This document shows, one piece after another, positions 29,401-39,800 of a DNA stretch of 64,000 bases; position 1 is the first letter of the stretch; every line of letters begins with the position of its first letter. A program made the position numbers and the translations under genes. This stretch comes from Hanleya hanleyi. Lineage: Eukaryota > Mollusca > Polyplacophora > Lepidopleurida > Hanleyidae. The DNA lies in the NCBI GenBank assembly GCA_036873755.1, contig JAVTVY010037006.1, positions 62,001 through 126,000 of the forward strand. Direction: 5' to 3'. The notes beneath the pieces were generated by a model. The model was not told the origin of the DNA. It ran no database searches and saw only the letters and a list, made by a program, of their open reading frames with translations.

Positions 29401-31929
29401 TGTTAAACATTGGCATGGAGAGCTGGGCCATATCCAAAGGATTCTGAGTCATCTCTGAGGTGAACAAACTCTCCATACTCATGGGACTGTTGACTGAGGG
29501 TGCAGGTGTTGCCACGGCATTCTGGGGAGCAGGTGTTAGTGGTTGTTGTTGCTCCGGCTCTTTGGGCTGTTTCTTCTCATAATCTGTCTTGAACTTTTCT
29601 CCGAAGTCTTCCACCGCTTGGATGGGCACGAGTACTCCATGGAATTCCTCCTCGTGTGATTTGAGAACCCATATGCTGGAGAACTCTTTGCTACAGGTGG
29701 CACAAACGCTACGGTTGATCTCTGGATGATCATCGTGGACAACAGCAGCAGTCTCCTCAGATTTCACCTCACTCTCCTTTTGATTATCAACCTCATTCTC
29801 CTGACCTTCATCCTCTTCTTCGGTCTCTCCATCACGATCCCTTTTCGACCTGGATATCTGATTGAATTCATTGAACTGCATGACACATTCGAAGCCTATG
29901 TTCTCCAGAAGATTCTTGTGTACCTGAGCCTTGAAGCGAGGAAAGTTGCGAGATCGGAGCGCGCTCTGTATCTGTGCTGCAGAAGTCAAGGCTGTCGGTG
30001 TCAGTTGCCCAGCAGACTCCAACTGTTGCTGCAACTGTTGTTGTTGGTGTTGCTTGGCAACGGCGTCATGTATAGCAGCAGCCAGTGAGTTTGGCGCGAA
30101 TGACTCCAATGCGAATGGATTCTGAAGCTTTGCTTGTATCTTTGGAGAAGAGGTCCGGTCTGGATCGGGTTTGAAATGAGGAAAAGATTCCGATTCTTCA
30201 GAAGTCTTTGGTTTCAGTTGTAAATCTTGTGGTTTGGAAGACCCATCAGAATGAGCTGTAATTAAAGATTTCATGGACTTTGTGAGTGCTGTCACTGACT
30301 GTGTCTCGCTTTTGCCATTCTGCATTCCTGCATGTTGGGGTGAAGGCACGGTCATATGAGAGACCTGCGACATGACTGCTGAACTCAGTTGAGCATGCAT
30401 TGCCTGACTCGCAGCAGCTAAAGACATTGATGACAGGCCAGGTATGTTGGGGAAACCTCCAGGGAATCCATGGAAGAGTAGATGTGGTTGTCCATGTGCT
30501 AAGGGATTTGTCCCCATTATTTCTGCCATCTGTTTCGGTTGCAACATCTCCGAGAGGATTTTCTTTTGCTGCTGCTGCTGCTGCTGCTGCTGCTGAGACT
30601 TTGTGGTTTCGGGTTGTTCGATCAGTGGAAGAGATGGATCAATCTGCCCGGCCATGACCAGTTCTGGAAGCTTTGATGCCCTCGTCTGGTGAAGCACGGA
30701 GCGCATGTGGATGTCCAATGTGGACCCTTGGCTGTAGGCTACTTTACACACATTGCATCTGTAGGGTTTCTTGTCTCCGTTATCAGAAATTATGGGCTGA
30801 GGTGGAGGCTGTTGATTGTTATTTTGCGAGGTTATGATTAGCGCCGGGGCTGGAGTTGGTGATGGAGAAGGTGCAGTCACAACAGGAAGGGTCCCCTGCT
30901 GAGCGGCTTGTTTCAGCTTATGGAGATGCGATACTGAGTTATAATGGACAAGCAGAATGTTCTTTTGGGTAAACGACTCCTTACAAACATCGCACTTGTA
31001 AGGCCGGTTGGGATCCAAATACTTTTCCATCGGATAGCTGAGCTTGTCGCCTTTCCGATGTTGGAGTGTCTTGTTGTGACCAGTCAGATAGCTCTGTTTG
31101 GTGAACGCGACCTTACATCGATGACACTTGTACTTGCGAGACGGATCATCGTAACTCCCTTCAGCGATGGACTGACTGTTAATGTAGTCTTCCATGAACT
31201 GATGTTCCTTGTAGTCATTGAGTTCAGACGATTCCGACGATCGACCCTTGTCATCGTCTGGAGATGGCACAGGTTCGAGTTTTACCCGACTTGATGACTC
31301 TTCATATGTGTCCATCAATTCAGCATGGCTCTCGCCCTTTTGGGAGCTGCCTGGATTTTCCTTGTCTTCTTCAGTGGCACTAACAAAGGTCTGTGATTTT
31401 TTGAAAATTTCCATCCCAGCAGCGTTGAGGAGAGCTAGAGCGTTAGCTGCTAATGTGCCATGGATCTGATCCTTTTCATTGTCATTCATATCCACGTGAG
31501 ATGTCTCTATATGCTTTCGCAGTGAGGCGATGGATCTGAAACTACGGTTGCACAATTTACACTGAGTCACGGCCTGGATCAAGTGATACTGGGAGTGAAT
31601 CTGCTGTTTGTCCGCAGACTTGAAAGCGAGGCTACACTGGTTACAACGGTACGTGTAAACAGTCTGTTCTGCTGTAGTGAGCTGTTGGCGTTTGGCATGG
31701 ATTTCTCGGAAGTGAACTTGTAGAGACTGAGCAGTTTTGAAATACTGATTGCAACCCTTTTTCCAGCAGAGGTAGCCGGGCCCGCGCGGCGTCTGCTTCA
31801 ACTCGAGGTGACCTAACTCATTCTGGTGAGCATAGAGAGCATCTATGTTACAGAAAGTCTTGGCACAGGTCTGACATCTATACTGATGGTCATCGTCAGT
31901 CTTGTCTTGGACGGCAGCTGTGTCAATGG
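26491..31929 (-). CDS. Zfhx: Zfhx giant exon: four homeodomains, twelve C2H2-type fingers
   Basis: A 5,439-bp exon, open throughout, encoding about 1,813 residues of a ZFHX3/ZFHX4 (ATBF1)-type nuclear transcription factor. The acceptor is at 31930-31931 (TTACAG) and the donor (GTAAGG) follows 26491, both phase 1. In protein order: seven C2H2-type fingers, polyQ, an eighth finger (VCATCSKEF), a second polyQ, homeodomain 1 (29021-29200, WFRNTLFKERQR), homeodomain 2 (28499-28678, WFQNARQKARKS), two fingers (YQCKKC, FKCEKC), homeodomain 3 (~27776-27955), one finger (RCPFC), homeodomain 4 (~26837-27016), and one finger (DCNLC). WFRN in homeodomain 1 is usual for the family. VPLDLSKP (~27230-27250) and PVLDLS (28472-28489) resemble CtBP-binding PxDLS motifs. 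Four homeodomains point to ZFHX3/4. Confidence 0.96.
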
Positions 31930-32249
31930 CTGTAAGAGAAGGGGATAAATATTACAATTAAGTCAGGCCTTGTGAACATCACTGGACTAGATTGGGATAC
32001 TTTCCCGCTGAGTAGCTACATTGAGTTATTGTGAATATTCAGATTTTTACACTTATCCAAATGTACAGGTTAACAAGAAAGACGCCAAGTTGACAAAACC
32101 TGATATTAGAGCAGTAAATACATTTGTAATCTGTTTATTTATGTAGTCGTTTCGTTTAAACCATGTTCCCTTTGAGTTATTTTACCATTTTGTTAGCACT
32201 AAGATATTTCATTTCATTTGTAAAAGAGAAGTGCCTAGCTCATAAAAGC

Positions 32250-32364
32250 GATTCAATATCATTCCGTTTATTGTTTAGATCTAGTTTCGCTTGCGGACAA
32301 ATCAGTTCGTTAGGTGAACAAAAAGATCTAAGCTAACTCAATATAAACGAAATGATATTGAATC
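32250..32364. repeat. Foldback (inverted repeat) sequence
   Basis: Arms GATTCAATATCATTCCGTTT (from 32250) and AAACGAAATGATATTGAATC (to 32364) are reverse complements with one mismatch. They are reinforced by AGATCTA words just inside each arm. CGTTTCGTTTA near 32148 and AAACGAAACG near 32438 may be further outer arms. The structure suggests a short MITE or foldback element. Confidence 0.6.
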
Positions 32365-32511
32365 TTCCCATGAATTGTTCAGTTAAAAAAGCATTCGGTT
32401 ACCGCTTAGAAATAGTTTTCTTGCATTGGTAAAAGCCAAACGAAACGAAAGTAAGCAGACACCAACTGCTTTTACTCCTGTAGGTTACCAGCAATGTCTC
32501 ATTACCTTAAG

Positions 32512-32652
32512 CAAAATTGGACCAAACCATAATGCCAAATTGGACCAAACCATAATGCCAAATTGGACCAAACCATAATGCCAAATTGGACCAAACCATA
32601 ATGCCAAATTGTACAGAAACCATAATGCCAACTGGACCAAACCATAATGCCA
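32512..32652. repeat. 23-bp minisatellite
   Basis: About six copies of AATTGGACCAAACCATAATGCC-type units spaced exactly 23 bp for the first copies (CCATAATGCC at 32527, 32550, 32573, 32596), with small indels in the last two. It lies 58 bp from the splice donor of the neighbouring exon. Confidence 0.9.
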
Positions 32653-32709
32653 AAATATTCAGAGATATAGAATGACAACTGTCTACCAAATTTTGTAAAG
32701 CAAGCTCAC

Positions 32710-33078
32710 CATCTTCTGCTGCTAGTTTAGCTGCCTCTTCTATGGCCTCAATGTTGATCTCATCCGTCTCAGTCAGAGGGAACTGTGACATGGAAGCGAA
32801 CTGCTGTGATGAGCTCTTGCTCGGCGAGGTCCAATCTGTGTGGTCCACCATGACCATGAGACGCTGGAGACCTTCTGCCGTCACGTTGTGGACGTGAACC
32901 AAATGTTTCTCCAGCTTGGCCTTTTCTTTGAAGTCATCCTGACAAAGCGGGCAGAGGATCTCGCGGGGTACCTGTCCATGCTGGGTCAGCACGTGGGCCT
33001 GCAGTCTCATCTCGTTCACACTGCTGAAGTTACAATACGGGCACACGTGGATCGGCTCCTGGTCCGCTTCACACGCGC
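32710..33078 (-). CDS. Zfhx: Zfhx exon with two C2H2-type fingers
   Basis: A 369-bp exon, phase 1 at both ends (acceptor TTTACAG, donor GTGAGC), encoding 123 residues. It has two adjacent fingers: HVCPYCNFSSVNEMRLQAHV...H and ILCPLCQDDFKEKAKLEKHL...H. These are followed by a stretch with LQRLMVMVDHTDW and an acidic helical segment (EINIEAIEEAAKLAAEDG). The fingers continue the series in the giant exon downstream. Splicing to the giant exon makes an in-frame Ala codon at the junction. Confidence 0.9.
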
Positions 33079-36000
33079 CTGTAAATATACAACAACAACC
33101 ACCATAAAAGTTTCAGAAAATCTCACTAAAAGTGTGTGTGGCTTTGAATTAAATATTAACTGTAGTAATCCTTGCAAGGATGTTTTCAAATGAATCCGAA
33201 CTTAAATTGACAAAAATGGTCTTCAAATGAATATATCTGTCAGATATCAATCAATTGAATATATCTGTCAGATATCAATCAATTGAAGTTCCAGATACCA
33301 ATAGCTTTCCCCTTGGTCATTTTTTGTTTTACAGTAATCTTGTATCACAGGATATGGAGATCAGAACGCCTTATCATGAAAGAAGGAATGAATGTGTGGA
33401 TGAAGGTGACCATGATGAAAGCAGAACTGAACCAGTGGGTAGAAATTGTCAGGGTTCGCAGCTGGACTAAATCCTCATGTATATCCCGTTCTACTGTGAT
33501 CTACTGCAAGTATCGGCTGGGTACTGCTATAGTTTTGTTACATATTTCACCACAATAATACATGACCAGTTGTAATACAACACTGAGAGTCCACCATTGA
33601 GGATGATACCAGTCGTTAATGCCAGAAATGACTGAAGAACAAGCAATAAATACCATTTACTTCCATAAATGCACTCTTAGTATCTTATGACACATGAAAC
33701 GTAATTAAGTAGAAGAAATCACTGCTATGATCGGCTATGATGTATTTTTAGGGTAATGATGAACCGATGATATCAGGATAGAAAGAATTTATCCATACCA
33801 CCGCTATCCATTAAATATTGTATTTCATAAATAATATGTTGCAATTCCAATGAATACGGCTATAGTCCTGACTGAAGTAACCTAATAATAATAATAATTC
33901 TGCATACAGCTACATGCGCGAGAGGGAGTTTTTGATTGATTAAACAGCCTTCTACTGTGGCGAAGTTCGTTTGCAGAAACAAAGAGTTAGCTGCCAGCTT
34001 CTAACGAGTCTTTCGTTTACAATGGGGGTCAATCAGCAGCCCTAATTGTCACATCTGAGGCCCCAATCCTGCCCACAATCCCGCTGCTTAGCACGTTTAG
34101 TGAAGGACCACTTTTATGCAAATCAATACCACGCTACAGTACTGTATTACGACCATTTAACAAGTTTAGATGGGGATGTCGGTGAATGGAGAGCGGATCA
34201 CGAGAGAAGGAACTCATGTAATAGAGCCACAGAATCCCTGGGTTAATGGCGAAAATGGAAAAGTTGAGAATCTACGTCAATTTCATATTAACCTCTTCAG
34301 ACGAAGGTACTAATGATTTTGCTTTCTCCCCCACCCATATGATTCCGTTGCTGACAATTTCAAATTAATAGGAGTTAAGCTCGGGCCAGGATAATTACGC
34401 CCGTGTATTGCCAATTACCTCATGTCGATACGCCTGTTTCAGTGGAAAATTAGAGGCAGCAAATTAGTTTAGCATAATGAAGGGGCAAATATGCAAGTTA
34501 GAGACCTAACAGCGGCAAAAGGCTGACACAAGTTAATTGACGACAAGTTAGTTTTCCAAAGCAACCATTATCATCGGCCGGGGCTTTGATGCCACTTTGC
34601 CAGTAAGGCACCATAGAGTCTTTGACCAAGGGACACCAGATTTTCAGTCACTAACAAATTAACGTCTCGGCAAATTTCCCCATGTCCTCCAACGACCCAA
34701 ATGTCGACAGTTTGTAATTTCTTCAAGAAGCTGATAAAGCCAGGATGGACAAATAAAATCAGTCAAATATGACATACAGTGTAATGCTAATAATAATAAA
34801 TGTAGACCTTACATCGTCAGCGCTGGTCTCGGTATTTTTTATAGCGGTCTTGGAAAACTGTCATTCCAGTCTAATCTGGCTTCTATGCAATGCAATATAC
34901 AACCTTATAAAGAAGAAAGGCCAACCCATTCTTAATCATAGGAAATGGCGATTTTAAATTAGCAAAATGCAATTACAGGTTTCTGGGACCGAGGTCTTTT
35001 GATAATATCTAATCCAGTAAGGCATGAGAAATGTGTCAATCTCCGTGAATATATCTGGCCTTTTTATCTGTTAATCTGTTTTAGAAGGGCTTAATTTGAT
35101 CGTGGATTCTGACTGGTTCATCAGAAATCCTAACGAGATGCCACAATGGCTGACCATGAAAAAAGAATCTGGCAATTTCCATAAAAAACTTCTTTTGCCT
35201 ACTTGGTTCAATATATGGGAATTTGTTAACTACTGCACAGAGATGCTGTGTTTAAATGAAATACTAATTCAGTGAAACTGGTGATTATTGGTTTAGAATG
35301 AGTTCTGGAGGTTTGACATGTTATTTGGAACATTGCGCCAACAGAAAGTGTCAGTATTTACAAGTTTGCTGACTTACTCAGGTCCAGATATTCTGATTTA
35401 GGGAGGTTCAGGAAAACCGAACTTCTACAGTAAAGAATCAGAGTCGATTGTCATTTTGTTGAGGTTTTCATGTGTAGCATTCCCATGGTTCAATTGCTGT
35501 TAATATACCTATGATAACTTCTTATTTCCCATTAAAAAAGCTCTGAGCTTGCGGCTGTGGGAGTATTGAAATCCCACACTAAAAATGCCTGTCTCATCCA
35601 TTCTTTCAAGCCTGAACACGCAGCTGTAAATAACGCTGTCTTTTGTAAATGTTTCTTAGCACATGAAATTAATAAAAAAGGGGATAATTTAAAATGCTGG
35701 GCTTCAGTATACTAAATAGGCAGGCAGTCTGATGTGTAAGGCCGGCAATCATTTGTCTCCCCACAGTGAATATTGGTAAAGGTAGGTCGCCATGACAGGT
35801 GATATGTAATGAATGTAGGCCACACCTGTTACTTCGTCATTAATAGGTGTTTTTTCTTTCAACTATTTCCCTCTCTTGCTTCATACATATAAAATCATGC
35901 AGATATTATATTCAATGAAATTCAATTCAATAAATAAATGACAAATAAGAATAATTTATTTCGGGTTAGTAAAAACTGCATACAGACACAAACAGTTCTC

Positions 36001-37849
36001 AGCAGGTATATGACTATGTACTTTAGAAAAATTGTTTCATGGCTTAAAATCTGACTTAAAAAAATGCAAACATTCTAAACATTCTCCAGTCTGTGATATA
36101 TTTTTACAAGTAACGCTTTACTTCTGACAGAAACCTGTGGTCACTATTTGGCTAGACCTTAAATTCTCCTGACCACAAGTGCTGTCAAACCTATTAACGA
36201 CTGGCTAACAAGCTATGTTTCAATCTTAGCACAACTTATTAACCAGAGTTTTCACCTGAGGTTTAGCAGTAGCATGGGAAATTTGCAGTAGATGATTAAC
36301 GAACACAATTTTGTAATAAAAGTCTATTTTTTTCTTTAAAAAATATAGCAGAATTCATTCTGCTGAATACTTGACATTTTGTCTGGTCGCTAATGTTTTC
36401 AGGTTTCAAGAAACCAGACTTTCTGTTGAATAGTTTTTTTTTCACTCCAGCTATATATGCATTTGGATAAGATTCATGGGGCATCTCAAGGACAACAGTT
36501 AATTGTGTCAGACTTCATTGCCCTTAACTTTAAAAAAATTATTCATTTTTGCCGTGAAGGTGTTGTGAATGAGTTGAATAATTATCATTCAAACATGAAG
36601 ACCATGTTCATACAATGAATCACAATACGTCGATCTTATAAAATATGTTCTCACAAAAGTACCTGTAAAATCTTATTATTTAGAATGTAGGTACTGGGGT
36701 AGGGCATACATAACAGTTAGACAACTATATAATTATATATATATGTATATATATACAGGGGAATGAGCTTAACCTGACCTATATATATAGGAATGCAAAC
36801 TTTCTCATCATGACTCCACTCATCTTCAACAATGTATTGATTGCCACTATCACCTTGTAGGTCAAATTTCACTAATAAGGGGACTCCCGAGATAAAGCTT
36901 CGTGAGAAGTGCATATATAGCCTGTACTATAAATGCGAGTCAGCTTTTGTTCTCTCTCGGACATTTTTAGGCCTTCAAATCAATTTGCAGTTTGGCCCTG
37001 GGTTGACCCGGGTGACACTGTTAAGGCGTTTTTCTCTCCTGTCGTCTTTTCAGTGTCTTTCATGTGACCAGGACAATAGAAAGTGATTGGCCAGGCAATA
37101 CAGCGTTAGCTGGAGATCAAGCTGTCTGCAAGCCAACACTCAAGGGCAAGAGAATAGCGCCTATCAACTCCTGGTCTAAACGCCTCCTAATAGGTGCCTC
37201 ACAAAGCGAAATTAAATCAAACGTGCGGCTCGGTTATGGATGGAAAAAAAAAAAAGCTTCAAGGGATAGATAAACCGGACAAAAAATTCCCAGTAATAGG
37301 CTTCTATGCTTCTGTGAAGTATGCTGGCAGCGCAACTTCTGTTTATAGCAGTATTACACAGTACTGCAGTGACATACGCCACAATGGTGGCGATCTCCCA
37401 AGACCTGGTCTTTAATTAGTGTGTCTTCACACTATGGGATGTCACTAGTTTCATCAAGCAGTATGGACAGAACAAGTCACATGTGCTAGTGTCTCTCATT
37501 TAGCCCCGAGAACACGACAACTTAAACACAGCGGGAAAGATTCCTGGAAAGGCTGCGCGGTAATTATTTTCATATAAACTATGAGAGATGTTATTTTCCA
37601 TCCTTCCTCTGTCTGGGCATTAGTTGATCATTAGCTATACCAGCTTAGGCTACATGTACATGTAGATCATATATAAGATAAAGCTGCTTGTCAACTAAGT
37701 CAGTAATTGGGCTGAATTAGGAGTCTTTGGAGATTATTTCTACCAGAGGCAAGATTATTTGGTCAGTACCTTATAATAAATGGGATGAGTATGGACCGGA
37801 TACACAATTCATTGTGTCACCTACTTTTCTGCAATTCTACTTTTCTGCA

Positions 37850-38330
37850 ATTAACCATTCAACCAACCAATTGATTCTATCAAGACAAACCAATTCTCCC
37901 ACTTAGACGAACCAATGTGGCCACCAAGATAAACCAATGTTCCCACCAAGACAAACCAAAGTTCCCACCTTGAACTTTGATGACAAAATAAGATTTTGTC
38001 AACACTGATGTAATGTTCCCACCAAAACAAGTAAATTTGTCCAACTAGACAAACCAAATATTCTTCCAAGACAAAATGATGTATTTACACCCAGACAAAG
38101 TAATGTTCTCATGTAGACAAGTCACGTTCTCAAGTAGACAAACCACAAAATGAAGCATTAGGTCCCTGCTACAATGGTAAGACAATGTAAAGAATATGGC
38201 AAGACAAGGAAGACAACATAAGACAATTAATGATGAGACAATGTGAAACAAAATTTGATAATGCTGAGACGATGTGAGACAATAGTTAGACAATATAAGA
38301 CAATATTAGACAATGGCAAGACCATATTGC
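37850..38330. repeat. Degenerate tandem repeats
   Basis: Irregular units of the form AAGACAAACCAATGTTCCCACC occupy about 37860-38060, followed by AGACAATGT/GAGACAATG units to about 38330. Unit length drifts, suggesting an old minisatellite. Confidence 0.65.
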
Positions 38331-38589
38331 ATCTGAAAATAAGATTTTGTCACTTATGATGATTTCCTTCTTGGAACATGGACAATCACTGTATATATAC
38401 ATGTATCTTATTATTACCCAAGCCATGATAATGGAGCAATAGATGGGATAACCATTGGATGTGTGAACAACAGTGGTGTAATTGTGCCACCATGACAGAC
38501 TGGGCAGGAAGACCAAACAGTAGGCATGTAAGACAATACTCTGGCTACCAGCTGACTTCATTCAAAAGTCTGCACGGTCTTGTGGTGAG

Positions 38590-39190
38590 GCTCTCATGGG
38601 ATGGGGTAGACAGTTGAAATAACTGTATTACTGATGCTGTCGCAGTTCTGGGAAGGTTTCCTTGGGACAGAAAAGGCAGTAGTGACAGAAATATTGCTAC
38701 ATGTACATTGGAATAATAAGCTCTCCTGGTATGAAGGAAGGAGGTAGGAGGTAGAATTTTTACTTTACCCCAGCAAAAGAAGAAGAGATTCTCTTGGGAT
38801 GACAAAGGCAGTAAAGGTAGAAATTTTGCTACATCAGTAGAGGCTCTCTTGAGAAGGGGGGCGGTTTGGCTTAATGTCACACTCACGTTTGTTTCACTCA
38901 TATGGTGACAGTCAGTTTGGTTGGTGGAGGAAGCCGGAGTACCCGGAGAGAACCACCACCCGTCGGCAAGTAACTGATAAGCTGGGCTTGAACCGGTGGC
39001 TGTTAAGCGACGTGAGGCTAGCGGTCACCAGCGAAGCGCTTTAGACCCCTGGGCCACCTGGGAAGGGGAAGGCTGTAGAGGTAGCTGTGAAATCAGCTCA
39101 GAAACGAGGGGAAGGGGAAGGCTGTAGAGGTAGCTGTGAAATCAGCTCAGAAACGAGGCTCTCTTGGGATGGGGAAAGCAATTGGAGCAA
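38590..39190. repeat. Degenerate ~130-bp repeats around a SINE
   Basis: CTCTTGGGATG...AAAGGCAGTA...AGAAAT.TTGCTACAT-type phrases occur near 38660, 38790 and, reduced, at 38590 and 39160. A recent exact 49-bp duplication (AAGGCTGTAGAGGTAGCTGT at 39069 and 39118) lies beside the SINE. The array ends about 95 bp from the splice donor of the exon at 39284. Confidence 0.6.
38858..39058 (-). mobile_element. tRNA-derived SINE
   Basis: On the minus strand the element starts at about 39058 with an A-box-like TGGCCCAGGGG and, about 60 bases on, a B-box GGTTCAAGCCC. It then has a body whose + strand reads GGAGGAAGCCGGAGTACCCG. The B-box and this GGAGTACCCGGAGA phrase are familiar from molluscan SINEs. 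It has inserted within a degenerate tandem repeat. Confidence 0.75.
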
Positions 39191-39283
39191 TTATATTAGG
39201 CGCTGCTTCAAACAGTTCAGAATTAAACGAATGGAGTACAATGTCAAATATCGCTAACAGTAGATAGTGACCTGGCTGCTCAC

Positions 39284-39646
39284 CTGGAATACTGTTGTTG
39301 TTGTTATTGCTGCCATTAGCCTCTGTCCTTGGCTCATTGATAACCATTGATATTGCACCGCTCGAACTACTGGGGAGGTTACCATTGCTGTCACGATGTG
39401 CTGATCCCGTCGAACTGGGTGAGGAACCTGTCTGGGGGGTGCCCGTCTCCCAACTCCTAGGGGTGGCTGCAGCCGTTTCGGAGCTCAGTGAAGCAGCGGA
39501 GGTAGAGATGGCGCTGTTGGCTAGTGTCTGAGCGCTATCTGGCTGAGTGGGAAGGTCAGGGACCCCATGGAGTAGACTGGGCATGGTGTTTTTAACGTCA
39601 GAAATGTCACCATCTTGTGTACTGCCTTCTTCGTCTCTTTCACCAT
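39284..39646 (-). CDS. Zfhx: Zfhx exon, low-complexity linker
   Basis: A 363-bp exon, phase 1 at both ends (acceptor TTGAACAG, donor GTGAGC after AGTATTCCAG), encoding 121 residues. It is acidic at the start (GERDEEGSTQDGDISDVKN), then Ser/Thr/Pro-rich, ending in a poly-Asn run. No zinc finger is present. Assignment to the gene rests on strand, matching phase and correct splice sites. The N-terminal coding sequence, normally encoding more fingers, must lie beyond 64000 or in unrecognised small exons. Confidence 0.7.
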
Positions 39647-39652
39647 CTGTTC

Positions 39653-39800
39653 AAGTAAACAAAATATTACAATATAGTTACAGAGTAAACAAAATGTTAT
39701 GTAGATTAAACATAATGTTAGAGTATAGTTTCAGAGTAAACATAATGTTACTTTTTAGTTCAAAGTAAACAAAATGTTACAATACAGTTTCAGAGTTACT
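39653..39800. repeat. ~38-bp imperfect tandem repeat beside a splice acceptor
   Basis: Phrases of the form AGTAAACAAAATGTTACAATA followed by a short TAGTTTCAGAG recur about four times. The array abuts the polypyrimidine/acceptor region of the exon at 39284-39646. Confidence 0.7.

Larger units (their letters stand above)
31930..32709 (-). other. Zfhx intron with foldback and minisatellite
   Basis: A 780-bp intron with a GTGAGC donor and a TTACAG acceptor. It contains a foldback sequence and a 23-bp tandem repeat described separately. The upstream reading frame happens to stay open into the minisatellite, which is repeat-encoded and not coding. Confidence 0.85.
33079..39283 (-). other. Zfhx 6.2-kb intron
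   Basis: A large intron with no supported exon. It contains a degenerate tandem array at about 37850-38330 and a repeat cluster with a SINE next to the upstream exon (38590-39190). A stretch at about 34360-34620 with mixed composition and several TAATTA/ATTAATT-type homeodomain words stands out as a possible regulatory element. Confidence 0.7.

Noticed and set aside
26678..30088. Several plus-strand ORFs of 60-141 residues opposite the Zfhx giant exon
   Set aside because: Antisense shadows of a long coding exon, without homology or independent start or promoter evidence.
32507..32709. Extension of the Zfhx two-finger exon through repeated WFGP/GIMV residues
   Set aside because: This is read-through of a 23-bp intronic minisatellite beyond a good GTGAGC donor.
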